64,000 nt of DNA from Shewanella electrica (GTDB taxonomy: Bacteria > Pseudomonadota > Gammaproteobacteria > Enterobacterales > Shewanellaceae). The DNA lies in contig NZ_JAKOGG010000006.1 of NCBI RefSeq assembly GCF_022321485.1, forward strand, positions 62,001 through 126,000. The letters run 5' to 3'. This document shows positions 27,719 to 37,065 of this stretch, piece by piece; the first letter of the stretch is position 1, and every line of letters starts with the position of its first letter. The translations under genes were made by a program, and so were the position numbers. Under the pieces are notes generated by a model. The model ran no database searches. It had not been told where the DNA came from and was given only the letters and a program-made list of their open reading frames with translations.

Positions 27719-28843
27719 TTACTCCACTCCAGCATAGCGATAATAGGCGTTACAGGCGCCCTCTGAGCTGACCATGCAGCTGCCTAATGGTGTTTGCGGG
27801 GTACAACCGCGGCCAAACACCTTACAATCGTTTGGATTCGCTTTGCCGCGCAGAATATCACCGCACTGGCAGGCTTTGTGATCGTCGATCTCTTTCACTG
27901 GCAAACGCTCACCAAAGCGAATTTCGGCATCGCGATGGGCGTATTCTGGCCGCAGTTGCAGTGCTGAGTGGGGAATCGGCCCCAAACCACGCCAGCGGAA
28001 GCTGTCGCGCACTTCAAAGAATTTCTCGACTTTCTGCTGTGCCACCACGTTGCCTTGCTCGGTAACGGCACGTTGATATTGGTTTTCTAATTCGGCGCGG
28101 CCAGCCACTTTTTGCTTAACAATGGCAAGAATGGACTGCATCACGTCTACCGGTTCAAAACCGGCAATCACCACTGGGGTGTGGTATTTGTCGACGGTCG
28201 GCTGATAGATTTTGCTGCCGGTAATCACGCTGACATGTGACGGACCAATAAAGGCGTTCACTTTCGTGTCGGGATCGGCCATTACCGCATCAATTGCTGG
28301 TGGCACTAACACGTGGTTGATATGAAACAGTAGGTTGTCTAACCCCAGCTTTTCCGCTTGTTCCAGCAGTACCGCGGTCATTGGGGTTGAGGTTTCAAAG
28401 CCAATAGCAAAAAATACCACGGTTTTATTCGGGTTTTCTTGAGCGATTTTGATGGCATCCAGCGGTTGATACACAGGCCGAATATCACAACCTTTGGCGC
28501 GGAACTGTGCCAGTGAACCTTGCGAGCCTGGCACGCGGATCATATCGCCCAAGGTCACCAGAATCACATCATCAATGCTGGCGAGTGCCGCCGCTTGGTC
28601 GATGCGTTCTTTGGGCATAATGCACACTGGGCAACCGGGGCCATGAATGAAGTGAATATTGTTTGGCAGCAGTTGTGGCAGACCAAACTTCATAATGGTG
28701 TGGGTGTGGCCGCCGCAAACTTCCATCATGTAGACCGGTTCTTTGAGGTCTTTGGCCAGTGCGTGGATTTGGCGCGACAACTCGTTAATGGTCTGCGGAT
28801 CGCGAAAACCATCATACAGCTGTTTAAGTTGTAGCTCAGGCAT
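27719..28843 (-). CDS. hypD: hydrogenase maturation protein HypD
   Basis: [4Fe-4S] scaffold on which, with HypC, the Fe(CN)2CO group is built. The 374-residue protein has the conserved motifs CGGHTHT (near 44), GPGCPVC (near 69) and GFETSTP, and the C-terminal cluster cysteines in CQCGDILRG, CKVFGRGC and GSCMVSSEGAC. The start at 28843 (MPELQL) was preferred over 28915, which would push 24 residues into hypC. It overlaps the hypC end by eight bases. Confidence 0.96.
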   Translation of the reverse strand: MPELQLKQLYDGFRDPQTINELSRQIHALAKDLKEPVYMMEVCGGHTHTIMKFGLPQLLPNNIHFIHGPGCPVCIMPKERIDQAAALASIDDVILVTLGDMIRVPGSQGSLAQFRAKGCDIRPVYQPLDAIKIAQENPNKTVVFFAIGFETSTPMTAVLLEQAEKLGLDNLLFHINHVLVPPAIDAVMADPDTKVNAFIGPSHVSVITGSKIYQPTVDKYHTPVVIAGFEPVDVMQSILAIVKQKVAGRAELENQYQRAVTEQGNVVAQQKVEKFFEVRDSFRWRGLGPIPHSALQLRPEYAHRDAEIRFGERLPVKEIDDHKACQCGDILRGKANPNDCKVFGRGCTPQTPLGSCMVSSEGACNAYYRYAGVE

Positions 28844-29081
28844 GCTCCTCAGCCTCCAGCTTTTGCACGATTTCGCGATAGAGTTCGAGGCTTTCGAGTG
28901 CGGAGGCTTTATCAATTTTGTTCATGACAAAACCGATATGGATCAGCACGTAATCGCCAATTTCTAACGGTTCATCCAGCAGGTGACAACTTACAGTGCG
29001 TTTAACGCCTAAGGTATCCACGGTAACGCTGCCGTCTTCGGGATGTAGCTCAACAACCTGCGATGGAATAGACAAACACAT
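28836..29081 (-). CDS. hypC: hydrogenase assembly chaperone HypC
   Basis: An 81-residue chaperone that carries the Fe(CN)2CO unit between HypD and the immature large subunit. The invariant Met-Cys N-terminus (MCLSIPSQVVE) and the core GDYVLIHIGFVMNKID are present. Its start codon overlaps the hypB stop by one base. Only one HypC-type chaperone is present in the window, although there are two sets of hydrogenase structural genes. Confidence 0.97.
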   Translation of the reverse strand: MCLSIPSQVVELHPEDGSVTVDTLGVKRTVSCHLLDEPLEIGDYVLIHIGFVMNKIDKASALESLELYREIVQKLEAEEHA

Positions 29082-29863
29082 TAGGCTGGCTCCTCAGTTT
29101 TACTTGCTAGCGTACGGTTGAATGCCGCCAGTTCTGTGGCAAACCATTGCGCTACCGCTTTCATGCTTTCCGGTTCTTTTACCGAGACATTGATGACTTT
29201 GGCCTCAGGGTTGAGTTTCAACACCGCAGCTTTGGCGACTTCGGGATCAAAATCGAAATAAGGCAGTAGGTCGCACTTAGTGATGAATACCACGTCGGCC
29301 TTGCGGAACATGACGGGATATTTTTCGATTTTATCTTCGCCTTCAGGCACCGAAACCAGCACTACATTTTTGTGGGTGCCGACATCGTAGCTGGCAGGGC
29401 ATACCAAGTTACCGACGTTTTCAACAAAGCAGATATCCATGTTATCCAGCGGTTGCTGATGCAGCGCACCATGCACCATAAAGGCGTCTAAGTGGCAGGC
29501 GCTACCAGTTTGGATCTGCACTGCGTTGATGCCTTTAGCTTTCAAACGGTCGGCGTCACGGGAGGTTTCTAAATCGCCTTCAATTACACAGTAACGTTGG
29601 TCAGTGTAGTTAGTTAAGTGTTCCAGCAGGGTCGTTTTACCGCTACCTGGGCTACTCATCAGGTTAAAGGCCATCACGCCGTGTTGTTCAAAATGCTCAC
29701 GGTTATGGGCGGCTTCGATATCGTTTTTATCGAGGATTTTATGGATAACCGACAAGGTCTTCTTGTCGTTTAGCTGTGGGTTAGTCATCAGATGATCATG
29801 GCCATGATCGTGGTGATGGGCATGACCTTCACTTGTCAGTGAACAGCCGCAATCTTTACACAT
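29081..29863 (-). CDS. hypB: hydrogenase nickel GTPase HypB
   Basis: SIMIBI-class GTPase that drives nickel insertion with HypA. The 260-residue protein starts MCKDCGC, the N-terminal high-affinity Ni site, followed by a short His-rich stretch (HAHHHDHGHDH) that could store nickel. The P-loop is SSPGSGKTTLL, with switch and metal-site residues GSACHLD and the guanine motif TKCDLL. The start at 29863 was preferred over 29950 because the CxxCGC motif should sit at the N-terminus. The 3' end of hypF lies just upstream, and hypC follows with a one-base overlap. Confidence 0.96.
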   Translation of the reverse strand: MCKDCGCSLTSEGHAHHHDHGHDHLMTNPQLNDKKTLSVIHKILDKNDIEAAHNREHFEQHGVMAFNLMSSPGSGKTTLLEHLTNYTDQRYCVIEGDLETSRDADRLKAKGINAVQIQTGSACHLDAFMVHGALHQQPLDNMDICFVENVGNLVCPASYDVGTHKNVVLVSVPEGEDKIEKYPVMFRKADVVFITKCDLLPYFDFDPEVAKAAVLKLNPEAKVINVSVKEPESMKAVAQWFATELAAFNRTLASKTEEPA

Positions 29864-29892
29864 ATCTACTCCGATATTTCCTGTGAAACCGC

Positions 29893-32268
29893 TTACTGCG
29901 GTTTTGCTGAATCCTTTGCGGTTTGCTTGAGTTGGTGCAAACCGTACCAAAGTTGTCCGAGGGCGATACCGCCATCATTTACCGGCACTAGCCCTTGCGG
30001 TAACCAAGAGATGCCTCGAACGCTCAATTGCTGCTGACAAAACTCAGTTAAGCAGCGGTTTTGAAATACGCCTCCCGTAAGTACCACCGGGAGAGGTTGC
30101 GATAGCAGTTGCTGAGTGGCGCTAGCGGCATCGCAGATGGCGTGGCCGAGTGCGTGGATAAAGCCTAACGCCAATGCCTCAACTGATGCGCCATTGCGTA
30201 AGCCATGGACGACATCAATAAATAATGGTTGTGCTTGCCAACTGCCGAGCGGTAACGCCGCATCCGCATTCCTCTGTAATTGCAAAGAATACGGCATAAC
30301 ATCACTTGCTAATGCGCGTCTTGCCGCACTTTCAACTAAAATGCCGGCTTGGCCTTCAAACTGTGTGTGCTGCATCAAGCCCAGCAGTACCGCCAGTGCA
30401 TCAAATAATCGGCCGACGGAGTGGGTCATCGGCATCTTGCCGCTGCTCATCACTCGCTTGAGGTTGTTGAGCTGATTGTCACTTTGCTCGGCAAAGCAGG
30501 GCAGTTGTTGCAGTTGGGTGTTATCCAGCTGCTCGGTTAATAGCGCGAACAGCAAACGCCAAGGCTGCTTGATGGCAAGTTCGTTACCAATCAAGGCAAA
30601 CGGCTGCAAGCTGGCTAACCGTTGATACTGCTGATTATCCGCCAGTAATAATTCTCCGCCCCACAGTTCACCATTATCGCCAAGGCCAGTACCATCAAAA
30701 CTGAAACCGAGCACTTGGCCTTGGTAGTCATTGGCCGCCAGCGTTGCCAGTACATGCGCGTAGTGGTGTTGTACGCTGATACTCGGCGCTGCTTGGTTTT
30801 CCGCCCAGCGGCTAGAGGCATATTGTGGATGCAAGTCGCGCACAATATGGCTTGGATTAAAGCGATACATACGCTGAAAACTGGCAAGGGTGCGTGCAAA
30901 ATAGCCTTCGGCACCAATACTGAATAGATCACCAATATGTGGGCTTAAACAGAGGTTATTGCCGATGTTGAGCGCCAGCGTATTTTTCTGCTGTGGGCCC
31001 ACGGCCAGCACGGCTAACTCGTGAGTGGCGATGGTCTTCGTTGGCAGCATCAGCGGCGCATAACCTCGGGCTAAGCGTAATACTTGCACGGCGCCACCAA
31101 CCCACTGCACCACTGAATCGTCGCAGCCATTGAGGATGGGGCGGTTGTGATCTAATACACCATCAACCACCTTGAACGGCTCATTGGCGAGTTGGGCGAT
31201 GATGTCATTGCTGTTGGTTATAATCGGCTCACCGGACAGATTGGCGCTGGTGGCAACCAGTGGGAAATCGAGTTCATCCAGCAACAAGGTATGTAGTGGG
31301 GTGTACGGCAGAAACAAGCCGATACGGTCGATATTGGGCGCCACTGCTGCACTTAATGGTTGTGGTGATGTAACGTCATTTTTTGCCAGTAGCACAATGG
31401 GGCGTTCTTGACTGGCAAGTAGCTGCCATTCTTGCTCGCTAGCACTGGCATAACGTTTTGCCATGTTGATATCGGCCACCATGACCGCTAATGGTTTGGC
31501 GGGGCGTTGTTTGCGCTGTCTTAAACTGGTGACAGCGCTATCTGAGGTGGCATCACACACCAGATGAAAGCCACCTAAGCCTTTAATCGCTAATATTTCA
31601 CCACGCTTAAGTGCGGCGACCGCTAATTCCAATGCCGATTGGCGCTGGCCTAAGATCTCGCCCGACGCAGCTATATAGCGCAATTGTGGCCCGCATTCAG
31701 GGCAACTGACGGGCTGGGCGTGATAACGGCGGTCGAGAGGATTTTCGTAGGCGGCGCGGCAGCTCGGGCACATCTCAAAGGCGGCCATCGAGGTGTTCTG
31801 TCGGTCATACGGCAGGCGATTGATAATGCTGTATCGTGGGCCGCAGTGGGTGCAGTTAACAAACGGATAGCGATAGTGGCGATTATTGGCATCACGCATC
31901 TCTGCCAAACAGGCAGGGCAGCTGCTTTTGTCGCTGCTGACCACCGTTAAGGCGTTATCTGTGTTATCACTTTTTTTGATAGAAAAGTCAGTCAGGTTGC
32001 TGTCAGTCGCAATTTCTTGCTGCTGGATATCATCAAGCCGCGCTAATGGCGGCCTGTCGATAAAAAGTAAGCTATCAAATTGATTGATCGCATTGGCGGA
32101 ACCTTGCACCACCACGGTGACGCCTTCACCGTTATTGAGTACATGACCCGTTAGCTCACAGCGCAGGGCTAGCTGGTAAATCCATGGGCGAAAGCCCACA
32201 CCTTGCACTATGCCGTGCATGCGATAACGGCGTGCGATACACGGCGATGTGGTCGGTGTGGTGTTCAT
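29893..32268 (-). CDS. hypF: carbamoyltransferase HypF
   Basis: Makes the carbamoyl group for the active-site cyanides from carbamoyl phosphate and ATP and passes it to HypE. The 791-residue protein shows the full order: an acylphosphatase domain (MHGIVQGVGFRPW, near residue 17), two paired zinc fingers (CPAC and CTHC; CPSC and CPEC) around 110-185, and a YrdC-like domain (IKGLGGFHLVCDA, about 200-390). A Kae1-like C-terminal domain follows, with SFDGTGLGDNGELWGGE, HHYAH, GGVFQNRCL and NDGGIALGQ. It lies one base after the HypF-like gene and before hypB. Confidence 0.96.
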   Translation of the reverse strand: MNTTPTTSPCIARRYRMHGIVQGVGFRPWIYQLALRCELTGHVLNNGEGVTVVVQGSANAINQFDSLLFIDRPPLARLDDIQQQEIATDSNLTDFSIKKSDNTDNALTVVSSDKSSCPACLAEMRDANNRHYRYPFVNCTHCGPRYSIINRLPYDRQNTSMAAFEMCPSCRAAYENPLDRRYHAQPVSCPECGPQLRYIAASGEILGQRQSALELAVAALKRGEILAIKGLGGFHLVCDATSDSAVTSLRQRKQRPAKPLAVMVADINMAKRYASASEQEWQLLASQERPIVLLAKNDVTSPQPLSAAVAPNIDRIGLFLPYTPLHTLLLDELDFPLVATSANLSGEPIITNSNDIIAQLANEPFKVVDGVLDHNRPILNGCDDSVVQWVGGAVQVLRLARGYAPLMLPTKTIATHELAVLAVGPQQKNTLALNIGNNLCLSPHIGDLFSIGAEGYFARTLASFQRMYRFNPSHIVRDLHPQYASSRWAENQAAPSISVQHHYAHVLATLAANDYQGQVLGFSFDGTGLGDNGELWGGELLLADNQQYQRLASLQPFALIGNELAIKQPWRLLFALLTEQLDNTQLQQLPCFAEQSDNQLNNLKRVMSSGKMPMTHSVGRLFDALAVLLGLMQHTQFEGQAGILVESAARRALASDVMPYSLQLQRNADAALPLGSWQAQPLFIDVVHGLRNGASVEALALGFIHALGHAICDAASATQQLLSQPLPVVLTGGVFQNRCLTEFCQQQLSVRGISWLPQGLVPVNDGGIALGQLWYGLHQLKQTAKDSAKPQ

Positions 32269-32269
32269 G

Positions 32270-34066
32270 TTATTTACCTCGGCGTTGGCGCAAGTAAAGC
32301 GCGCCAGTGGCTAGTAAACTGCCATCTAAATCTTGTTGTTGGCTGCTAGCCATAGGGAAGTTTTTCCCTAAGCGCAGGCCTAGGCGTTTAACTAGCACTG
32401 GGTTAGCAAACTCATCCCCCGCGAGATAAACGCATTTGATACCAACATTCAGATCTAACCGCTCAATCCAGTTGGCGATAAAGTCGGCCAACGAGTCATT
32501 CATCGCGAATGCGAGTTTGGCTTCATCTTCGTCACCGGCGAGGCGGAAACTGACTAAACTGCCCAGCGCTTTGCTCCACACAAAACTGCTGTCGCTGTTA
32601 TCAGCCATTTGCGTCAGCGGGAAGTCAATCCGTGGTGAATTGGCGCTGCGGTTACTCATCGCTGCGGCGATAAATGCTTGCGCCAACGCTTTAGCGTTGT
32701 CTGCTTGAATACCAACAATGACCGCAGCCACGGCCCACAGTGCTTCCAATGAGGCCACTTTAGTTACGCTTGCGAGATCTAACCCGAATAAACGTTGCTC
32801 AATCTCTGGATGTTTAGCAACAAACTTTTGCCATACGGCGGCATGTTCACTTTGTTGCAGCACATCTGCCACCGCCTTACCGCTGCTCGGCAGCTTAGGC
32901 AGGGTGATAAATGGCGCAAAACTTCCTTTGCTGTCACAAGTGATGATTTTGCTATCAAACTGACGGCTAAAGTACAGCACGGCGTAATTGGTGTGGTGAG
33001 CAAACTCTGCAGCTAAACCCAGTGCGGCACATTCTGCGGCGTAAGCTGCATTGGTGCTATCCCACACATCGGCATCGCTCAAGCTGCTATCAATTACCGG
33101 TTGTTTACGAGAACCACCGCTGTGCGCCACGTACGCGCCAAAGCGGACGTCATCGTGTAACGGCTCTTTGACTGCTACACCCGTGCTAGCGTTACTCAAA
33201 TGGCTAGTATTGGCTCGCACAGGGACATCAGCACTGAGAATATTGGCAAACACTGGGCGTTTAGCGCCGCTGATATAGATCCAATCAACACCTTTCACCC
33301 GCAGCAATTCACACAACACTTGCTGTAGGCGCGTGGCGGCAAAACCCACCGGCAATAATGCTGGCGCCAGTTTGAGCTCTGCTTGCGGCTTGAGTATCAG
33401 CAGCGGTTTTTCAAGCGACGACAGCGATAGCACTTGGCGATTTTCCAACACAAATTGTTGGCTCAAGGTATTGGGATTGCAGATCAGCACGGCGCAATCA
33501 TCGTTAGCGATGGGAGTGCGGCTTAACTGAATATCGCCGATGACATCGGTCAGCGTAATGCTATTACCATCAAGCAACTGCTTAGCCAACTGCACTAAAT
33601 CCGCTGGTTGCAGCGCGGCTAATGCAGGTTTGGCGTTGATAGCTGCATCGCCATGACAGTGAGTGCAGGGCAGATTGAGCGTGGCAAAGTTGGCGTGTTG
33701 GTTATCGCCAAATTGCGGTTGGCAATGCTGGCAAAACGCTAAGGTCGCATCATTGTCAGCCAGCGGTTTATCGCTACCGAGACGCTGCTCAATTGGAATA
33801 ATCCGAGACTCAAGCAGGTAGGTACTGATTAAAAAGTCTTGTGCCAGCGCATTTGCTAAGGCTTCTAGCGGTGCTTGCTCGCCTTCGGCTTCAATAAAAT
33901 AGCGCCAAGTGATTGGCAGTTGCTGCAGTGCAGCATCACCTTGTACCTGTACCGCTTGCAAACCGACGGTTAGCGTTAGCGGTTGATAATTAAGGTATTG
34001 ATTACATAAGTGACCATACCAAGGCACTTGACGAGAACAGTCAAACTCAAATCTAAGCAGTTTCAT
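32270..34066 (-). CDS. degenerate HypF-like protein, hydrogenase accessory of unknown function
   Basis: A 598-residue protein between hyaD and hypF. It has no acylphosphatase domain. FCQHC and LPCTHC (about residues 110-140) look like remnants of HypF zinc fingers. From about 420 onward it aligns by eye with the Kae1-like domain of HypF, but the key residues are changed. The metal motif HHYAH is replaced by HHTNY, GFSFDGTG is lost, and the final NDGG is replaced by DLDGS. This suggests a non-catalytic HypF paralogue. From memory, Shewanella hydrogenase operons carry a gene at this position. The ATG at 34066 was chosen because the frame from 34111 would start within hyaD. A scaffold or assembly role is inference. 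Confidence 0.75.
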   Translation of the reverse strand: MKLLRFEFDCSRQVPWYGHLCNQYLNYQPLTLTVGLQAVQVQGDAALQQLPITWRYFIEAEGEQAPLEALANALAQDFLISTYLLESRIIPIEQRLGSDKPLADNDATLAFCQHCQPQFGDNQHANFATLNLPCTHCHGDAAINAKPALAALQPADLVQLAKQLLDGNSITLTDVIGDIQLSRTPIANDDCAVLICNPNTLSQQFVLENRQVLSLSSLEKPLLILKPQAELKLAPALLPVGFAATRLQQVLCELLRVKGVDWIYISGAKRPVFANILSADVPVRANTSHLSNASTGVAVKEPLHDDVRFGAYVAHSGGSRKQPVIDSSLSDADVWDSTNAAYAAECAALGLAAEFAHHTNYAVLYFSRQFDSKIITCDSKGSFAPFITLPKLPSSGKAVADVLQQSEHAAVWQKFVAKHPEIEQRLFGLDLASVTKVASLEALWAVAAVIVGIQADNAKALAQAFIAAAMSNRSANSPRIDFPLTQMADNSDSSFVWSKALGSLVSFRLAGDEDEAKLAFAMNDSLADFIANWIERLDLNVGIKCVYLAGDEFANPVLVKRLGLRLGKNFPMASSQQQDLDGSLLATGALYLRQRRGK

Positions 34067-34067
34067 A

Positions 34068-34667
34068 TTATTCAGTATCCTGCGCTTCCGTTGCCTGCGG
34101 CGCATTGCCACTTTCCCGATCGCCCATGGATAGGCGTGGAATGTAGGAGAGGGGGATTAGCTCAGCAATATCGGTATCACCAATTTTTTCGCATTGCCAG
34201 CCCAGCTGAGTGAAATAGTTGATTAAGGTTTTTTCCATCACAGGTACAGCAGCAGCGATGCGGTCGGTCAGACCAAGGGTCATCGGTTCGATCACTGTGG
34301 GTGTGACACCCAGTACCATAGTGTGGGGACGGTCGCCGACCATCTCCATCATGGTTAGCGTTTGCAGCATTTCCACTTCGTGGGCACTGCCTTGCCAATC
34401 AATTTCTGGCGGGGCGTTATCAAAATCAAAGAAATAAACCTCACCCGGGGCACAGCCAGCAGCATTGACAGTATCAACCACAATAAGTGATTGGTATTGC
34501 GCAAGAATTGGCGTAAGACCTTGGGCGAGAGTGCCACCGTCGAGCATCACTAACTGATGCTCGGGGTGGCTGAACTTATAGTTCTCGTGAATATAATTGA
34601 CAAAATGTACGCCGATGCCTTCATCGGCGTACAAGACATTGCCAATTCCCAATAGCAATGTATTCAT
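34068..34667 (-). CDS. hyaD: [NiFe] hydrogenase maturation endopeptidase HyaD
   Basis: Nickel-dependent protease that removes the C-terminal peptide of the large subunit after Ni insertion. The 199-residue protein begins LLLGIGNVLYADEGIG, which holds the first metal-ligand acid (Glu in ADEGIG). LIVVDTVNA holds the second (Asp), and the His ligand region is SAHEVEMLQTL. The start at 34667 was preferred over 34721 because the conserved core begins right after it. It sits just after hyaC of the first operon. It is the only such protease gene in the window, so it may process both large subunits. The tail is acidic and longer than I expect. Confidence 0.94.
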   Translation of the reverse strand: MNTLLLGIGNVLYADEGIGVHFVNYIHENYKFSHPEHQLVMLDGGTLAQGLTPILAQYQSLIVVDTVNAAGCAPGEVYFFDFDNAPPEIDWQGSAHEVEMLQTLTMMEMVGDRPHTMVLGVTPTVIEPMTLGLTDRIAAAVPVMEKTLINYFTQLGWQCEKIGDTDIAELIPLSYIPRLSMGDRESGNAPQATEAQDTE

Positions 34668-34674
34668 TGGGCTC

Positions 34675-35346
34675 CTAGTGTTTCTCTGGGTGGTAGTCGT
34701 AGCCAGAAACAATCGAATCAACAGAGTTGTGTTTGAAACGAATGCCCATCCAGACTGCCATGTATACGTGGATAACTAAGAAAATAATGAATACCCAGGT
34801 GATGTAGTGGTGCCAAATGCGCACCTGAGCTAAACCACCAAGTAATTCAGTGCACCAGCTTGCTGCCCCCCACAATGCACCACCTAAACCTTCATGGTAG
34901 ATGTTGGCGTAAAGGATCAGACCTGAAATACAGATCAGAAACGCCATGACCGAGATCATTAGGTAGGTCATGTATTGCAACGGACCATAAACCCCTTTGT
35001 GATCAAGGTGACCCATCCAGAAGTAAGACTTAATCTGAATGATCCAGCTGCGGTAGTTCAATACGTCTTGTAAAGAACGACGTTCGATGTCGTTTTTACT
35101 AAAGAAGTACAAATACGCGCGAGCGAGTGTCACCGCACACAAAATAAAGCCAAAAATGAGGTGAGAAAAACGGATCCAACCTTGTACAAGTACGTCGGTT
35201 GAAGCGGAACCCACTACAAATGGCCAGGCGATATAAAAGCCAGTTGCTACCAATGCAACAATTGACAACGCACGTAGCCAGTGAAAAATACGGACAGCGG
35301 CGCCGAAAATTTTCACTTGCTGATAGGAAACTCCAGCTTTTGACAT
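34675..35346 (-). CDS. hyaC: hydrogenase cytochrome b subunit HyaC (operon 1)
   Basis: Integral membrane diheme b-type cytochrome that anchors the periplasmic HyaAB dimer and passes electrons to quinone. The 223-residue protein has four hydrophobic helices. Candidate heme-ligand His residues are in FHWLRALS (helix 1), FSHLIFG (helix 2) and WHHYITWVFIIFLVIH (helix 4). It starts 11 bases after hyaB with a good ribosome site (GGAGG). It is very similar along its whole length to the copy at 38659-39333. Confidence 0.95.
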   Translation of the reverse strand: MSKAGVSYQQVKIFGAAVRIFHWLRALSIVALVATGFYIAWPFVVGSASTDVLVQGWIRFSHLIFGFILCAVTLARAYLYFFSKNDIERRSLQDVLNYRSWIIQIKSYFWMGHLDHKGVYGPLQYMTYLMISVMAFLICISGLILYANIYHEGLGGALWGAASWCTELLGGLAQVRIWHHYITWVFIIFLVIHVYMAVWMGIRFKHNSVDSIVSGYDYHPEKH

Positions 35347-35357
35347 GGTAGACCTCC

Positions 35358-37061
35358 TTAACAGGCGCTTGGGTCAATGCGGAATTCACCCAAAGATTGT
35401 CCTTTGTAATCCATCACATGTACTGCACAAGCCATACATGGGTCGAAAGAGTGGATAATACGCACGACTTCTAACGGTTTAGTTGGATCTTCCAGTTGCA
35501 GACCAATCAAAGATGCTTCGTAAGGGCCAATTTTGCCGTTAGCGTCTTTAGGACCTGCGTTCCAAGTGGTAGGAACCACGGCTTGGTAGTTTTCAACTAA
35601 ACCATCTTTGATGCGGATCCAGTGGCTCAACATGCCGCGTGGTGCTTCAATCATGGCGTGACCAACATACTCTTTGCTGGAGTCAATGTTGGGTTCAACG
35701 TAAGTTGTTTCGTCAGCCAACAAGTTGTGTACCAGTGCATTGAAGGTTTTCACCGCTTCTGCAGCAACAATACTGGTTTGCAGCATACGCGCAGCAGTAC
35801 GACCTAGGGTAGTGAACAAGGCTTCAACCGGTAAGCCAGTGGCTTTTAGTAAACCGTTAACGGAATCGACCACCACTTTGTTGCCTTTGGCATAGTTCAC
35901 CAACAGACAAGCTAATGGGCCGACTTCAATCGGTTCGCCGTTGTAACGAGGTGATTTTACCCAGCTGTACTTGTTGTCACCATCCAGTGTTGGCAGTTTG
36001 CCGTAAACAGTGTCACGTTCTACCAAACCTGTGTAGTTAGGCACGGTAGTACCATCGTACGGATGTTGTGGTTTATCAGCGGTGTACCAAGCGTGGGTAA
36101 CGTCTTCAGCAATCAAGTCTGGATTGATGTCAGTTACGTTGCTCAGGTCGCCATTGAGGATCACGCCTTGATCGAACATGAATTCTTGGTCGCCAATCGC
36201 AAACTCTTTGGTCGCCATGAAGTTTTTGATGTTTACCCCACCCAGTACTGAAGGTTCAGCACCAAAGGCCGCCGCAGCCATCACGATGTCGGCACGGTAA
36301 GCACGTTCAATAAAGTCTTGCACGATATCGTGTTTTTGTTTCCATTCTTGCAGACGTGCTGGGCTCAGCATGTCGCGTACAGATGTCACACCACCCACAA
36401 CCAAAGATTGTGGATGTGGTTGTTTACCACCGAAAATAGCCAGCATTTCAGCGGCAATACGTTGTACTTCCAACGCTTTCAGGTAGTGAGACAGGGCGAT
36501 CAGGTTTTGTTCTGGTGAGAACTTGTATGTTTTGTTGCCCCAATAAGCGTTAGCGAATGGGCCTAACTTACCAGTTTCCACAAAGCCTTTAACACGTTCT
36601 TGCACGGCACGCAGTTCACCGTCGCTGGTGGCGATTGGGTTATGCACGTATTCGTGAGCAATTTGCGAAGCTTTCACTGGGTCTGCACTCAGAGCTGATA
36701 CTACATCTACCCAGTCTAAGCCGTGTAGGTGATAGAAATGCACAATGTGGTCATGCATAAACAGTGAAGTTTGCATCAATGAACGCAGATAACGTGCATT
36801 CAATGGGATTTTCAAACCCAGTGCATTTTCAACGGCTTCAGTACCTGCGCGGTAGTGTGAATAGGTACACACACCACAGATACGTTGCACCAACAGACCT
36901 ACGTCCATTGGCGTACGGCCTTTCAAAATCACTTCTAGGCCACGCCACAGTGTTGAGGACGACCATGCATTTTTTACAACATTGTTTTCATCGACTTCCA
37001 CTTCAATACGCAAGTGGCCTTCGATACGAGTAATTGGGTCAATAACGACGCGTTGATTCAT
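35358..37061 (-). CDS. hyaB: [NiFe] hydrogenase large subunit HyaB (operon 1)
   Basis: Catalytic subunit of a group 1 membrane-bound periplasmic uptake hydrogenase. The 567-residue protein has the four Ni ligands in RIC62GVC65 and DPC542MAC545. After H548 it carries a 19-residue C-terminal extension (beginning VMDYKGQS) that HyaD should remove. It is exported together with the Tat-tagged small subunit and has no signal of its own. It lies four bases after hyaA. It is closely similar to the copy at 39344-41047 with many synonymous differences, so the two are not a recent duplication. Overall hydrogenase subgroup was not determined. Confidence 0.97.
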   Translation of the reverse strand: MNQRVVIDPITRIEGHLRIEVEVDENNVVKNAWSSSTLWRGLEVILKGRTPMDVGLLVQRICGVCTYSHYRAGTEAVENALGLKIPLNARYLRSLMQTSLFMHDHIVHFYHLHGLDWVDVVSALSADPVKASQIAHEYVHNPIATSDGELRAVQERVKGFVETGKLGPFANAYWGNKTYKFSPEQNLIALSHYLKALEVQRIAAEMLAIFGGKQPHPQSLVVGGVTSVRDMLSPARLQEWKQKHDIVQDFIERAYRADIVMAAAAFGAEPSVLGGVNIKNFMATKEFAIGDQEFMFDQGVILNGDLSNVTDINPDLIAEDVTHAWYTADKPQHPYDGTTVPNYTGLVERDTVYGKLPTLDGDNKYSWVKSPRYNGEPIEVGPLACLLVNYAKGNKVVVDSVNGLLKATGLPVEALFTTLGRTAARMLQTSIVAAEAVKTFNALVHNLLADETTYVEPNIDSSKEYVGHAMIEAPRGMLSHWIRIKDGLVENYQAVVPTTWNAGPKDANGKIGPYEASLIGLQLEDPTKPLEVVRIIHSFDPCMACAVHVMDYKGQSLGEFRIDPSAC

Positions 37062-37065
37062 TTAA

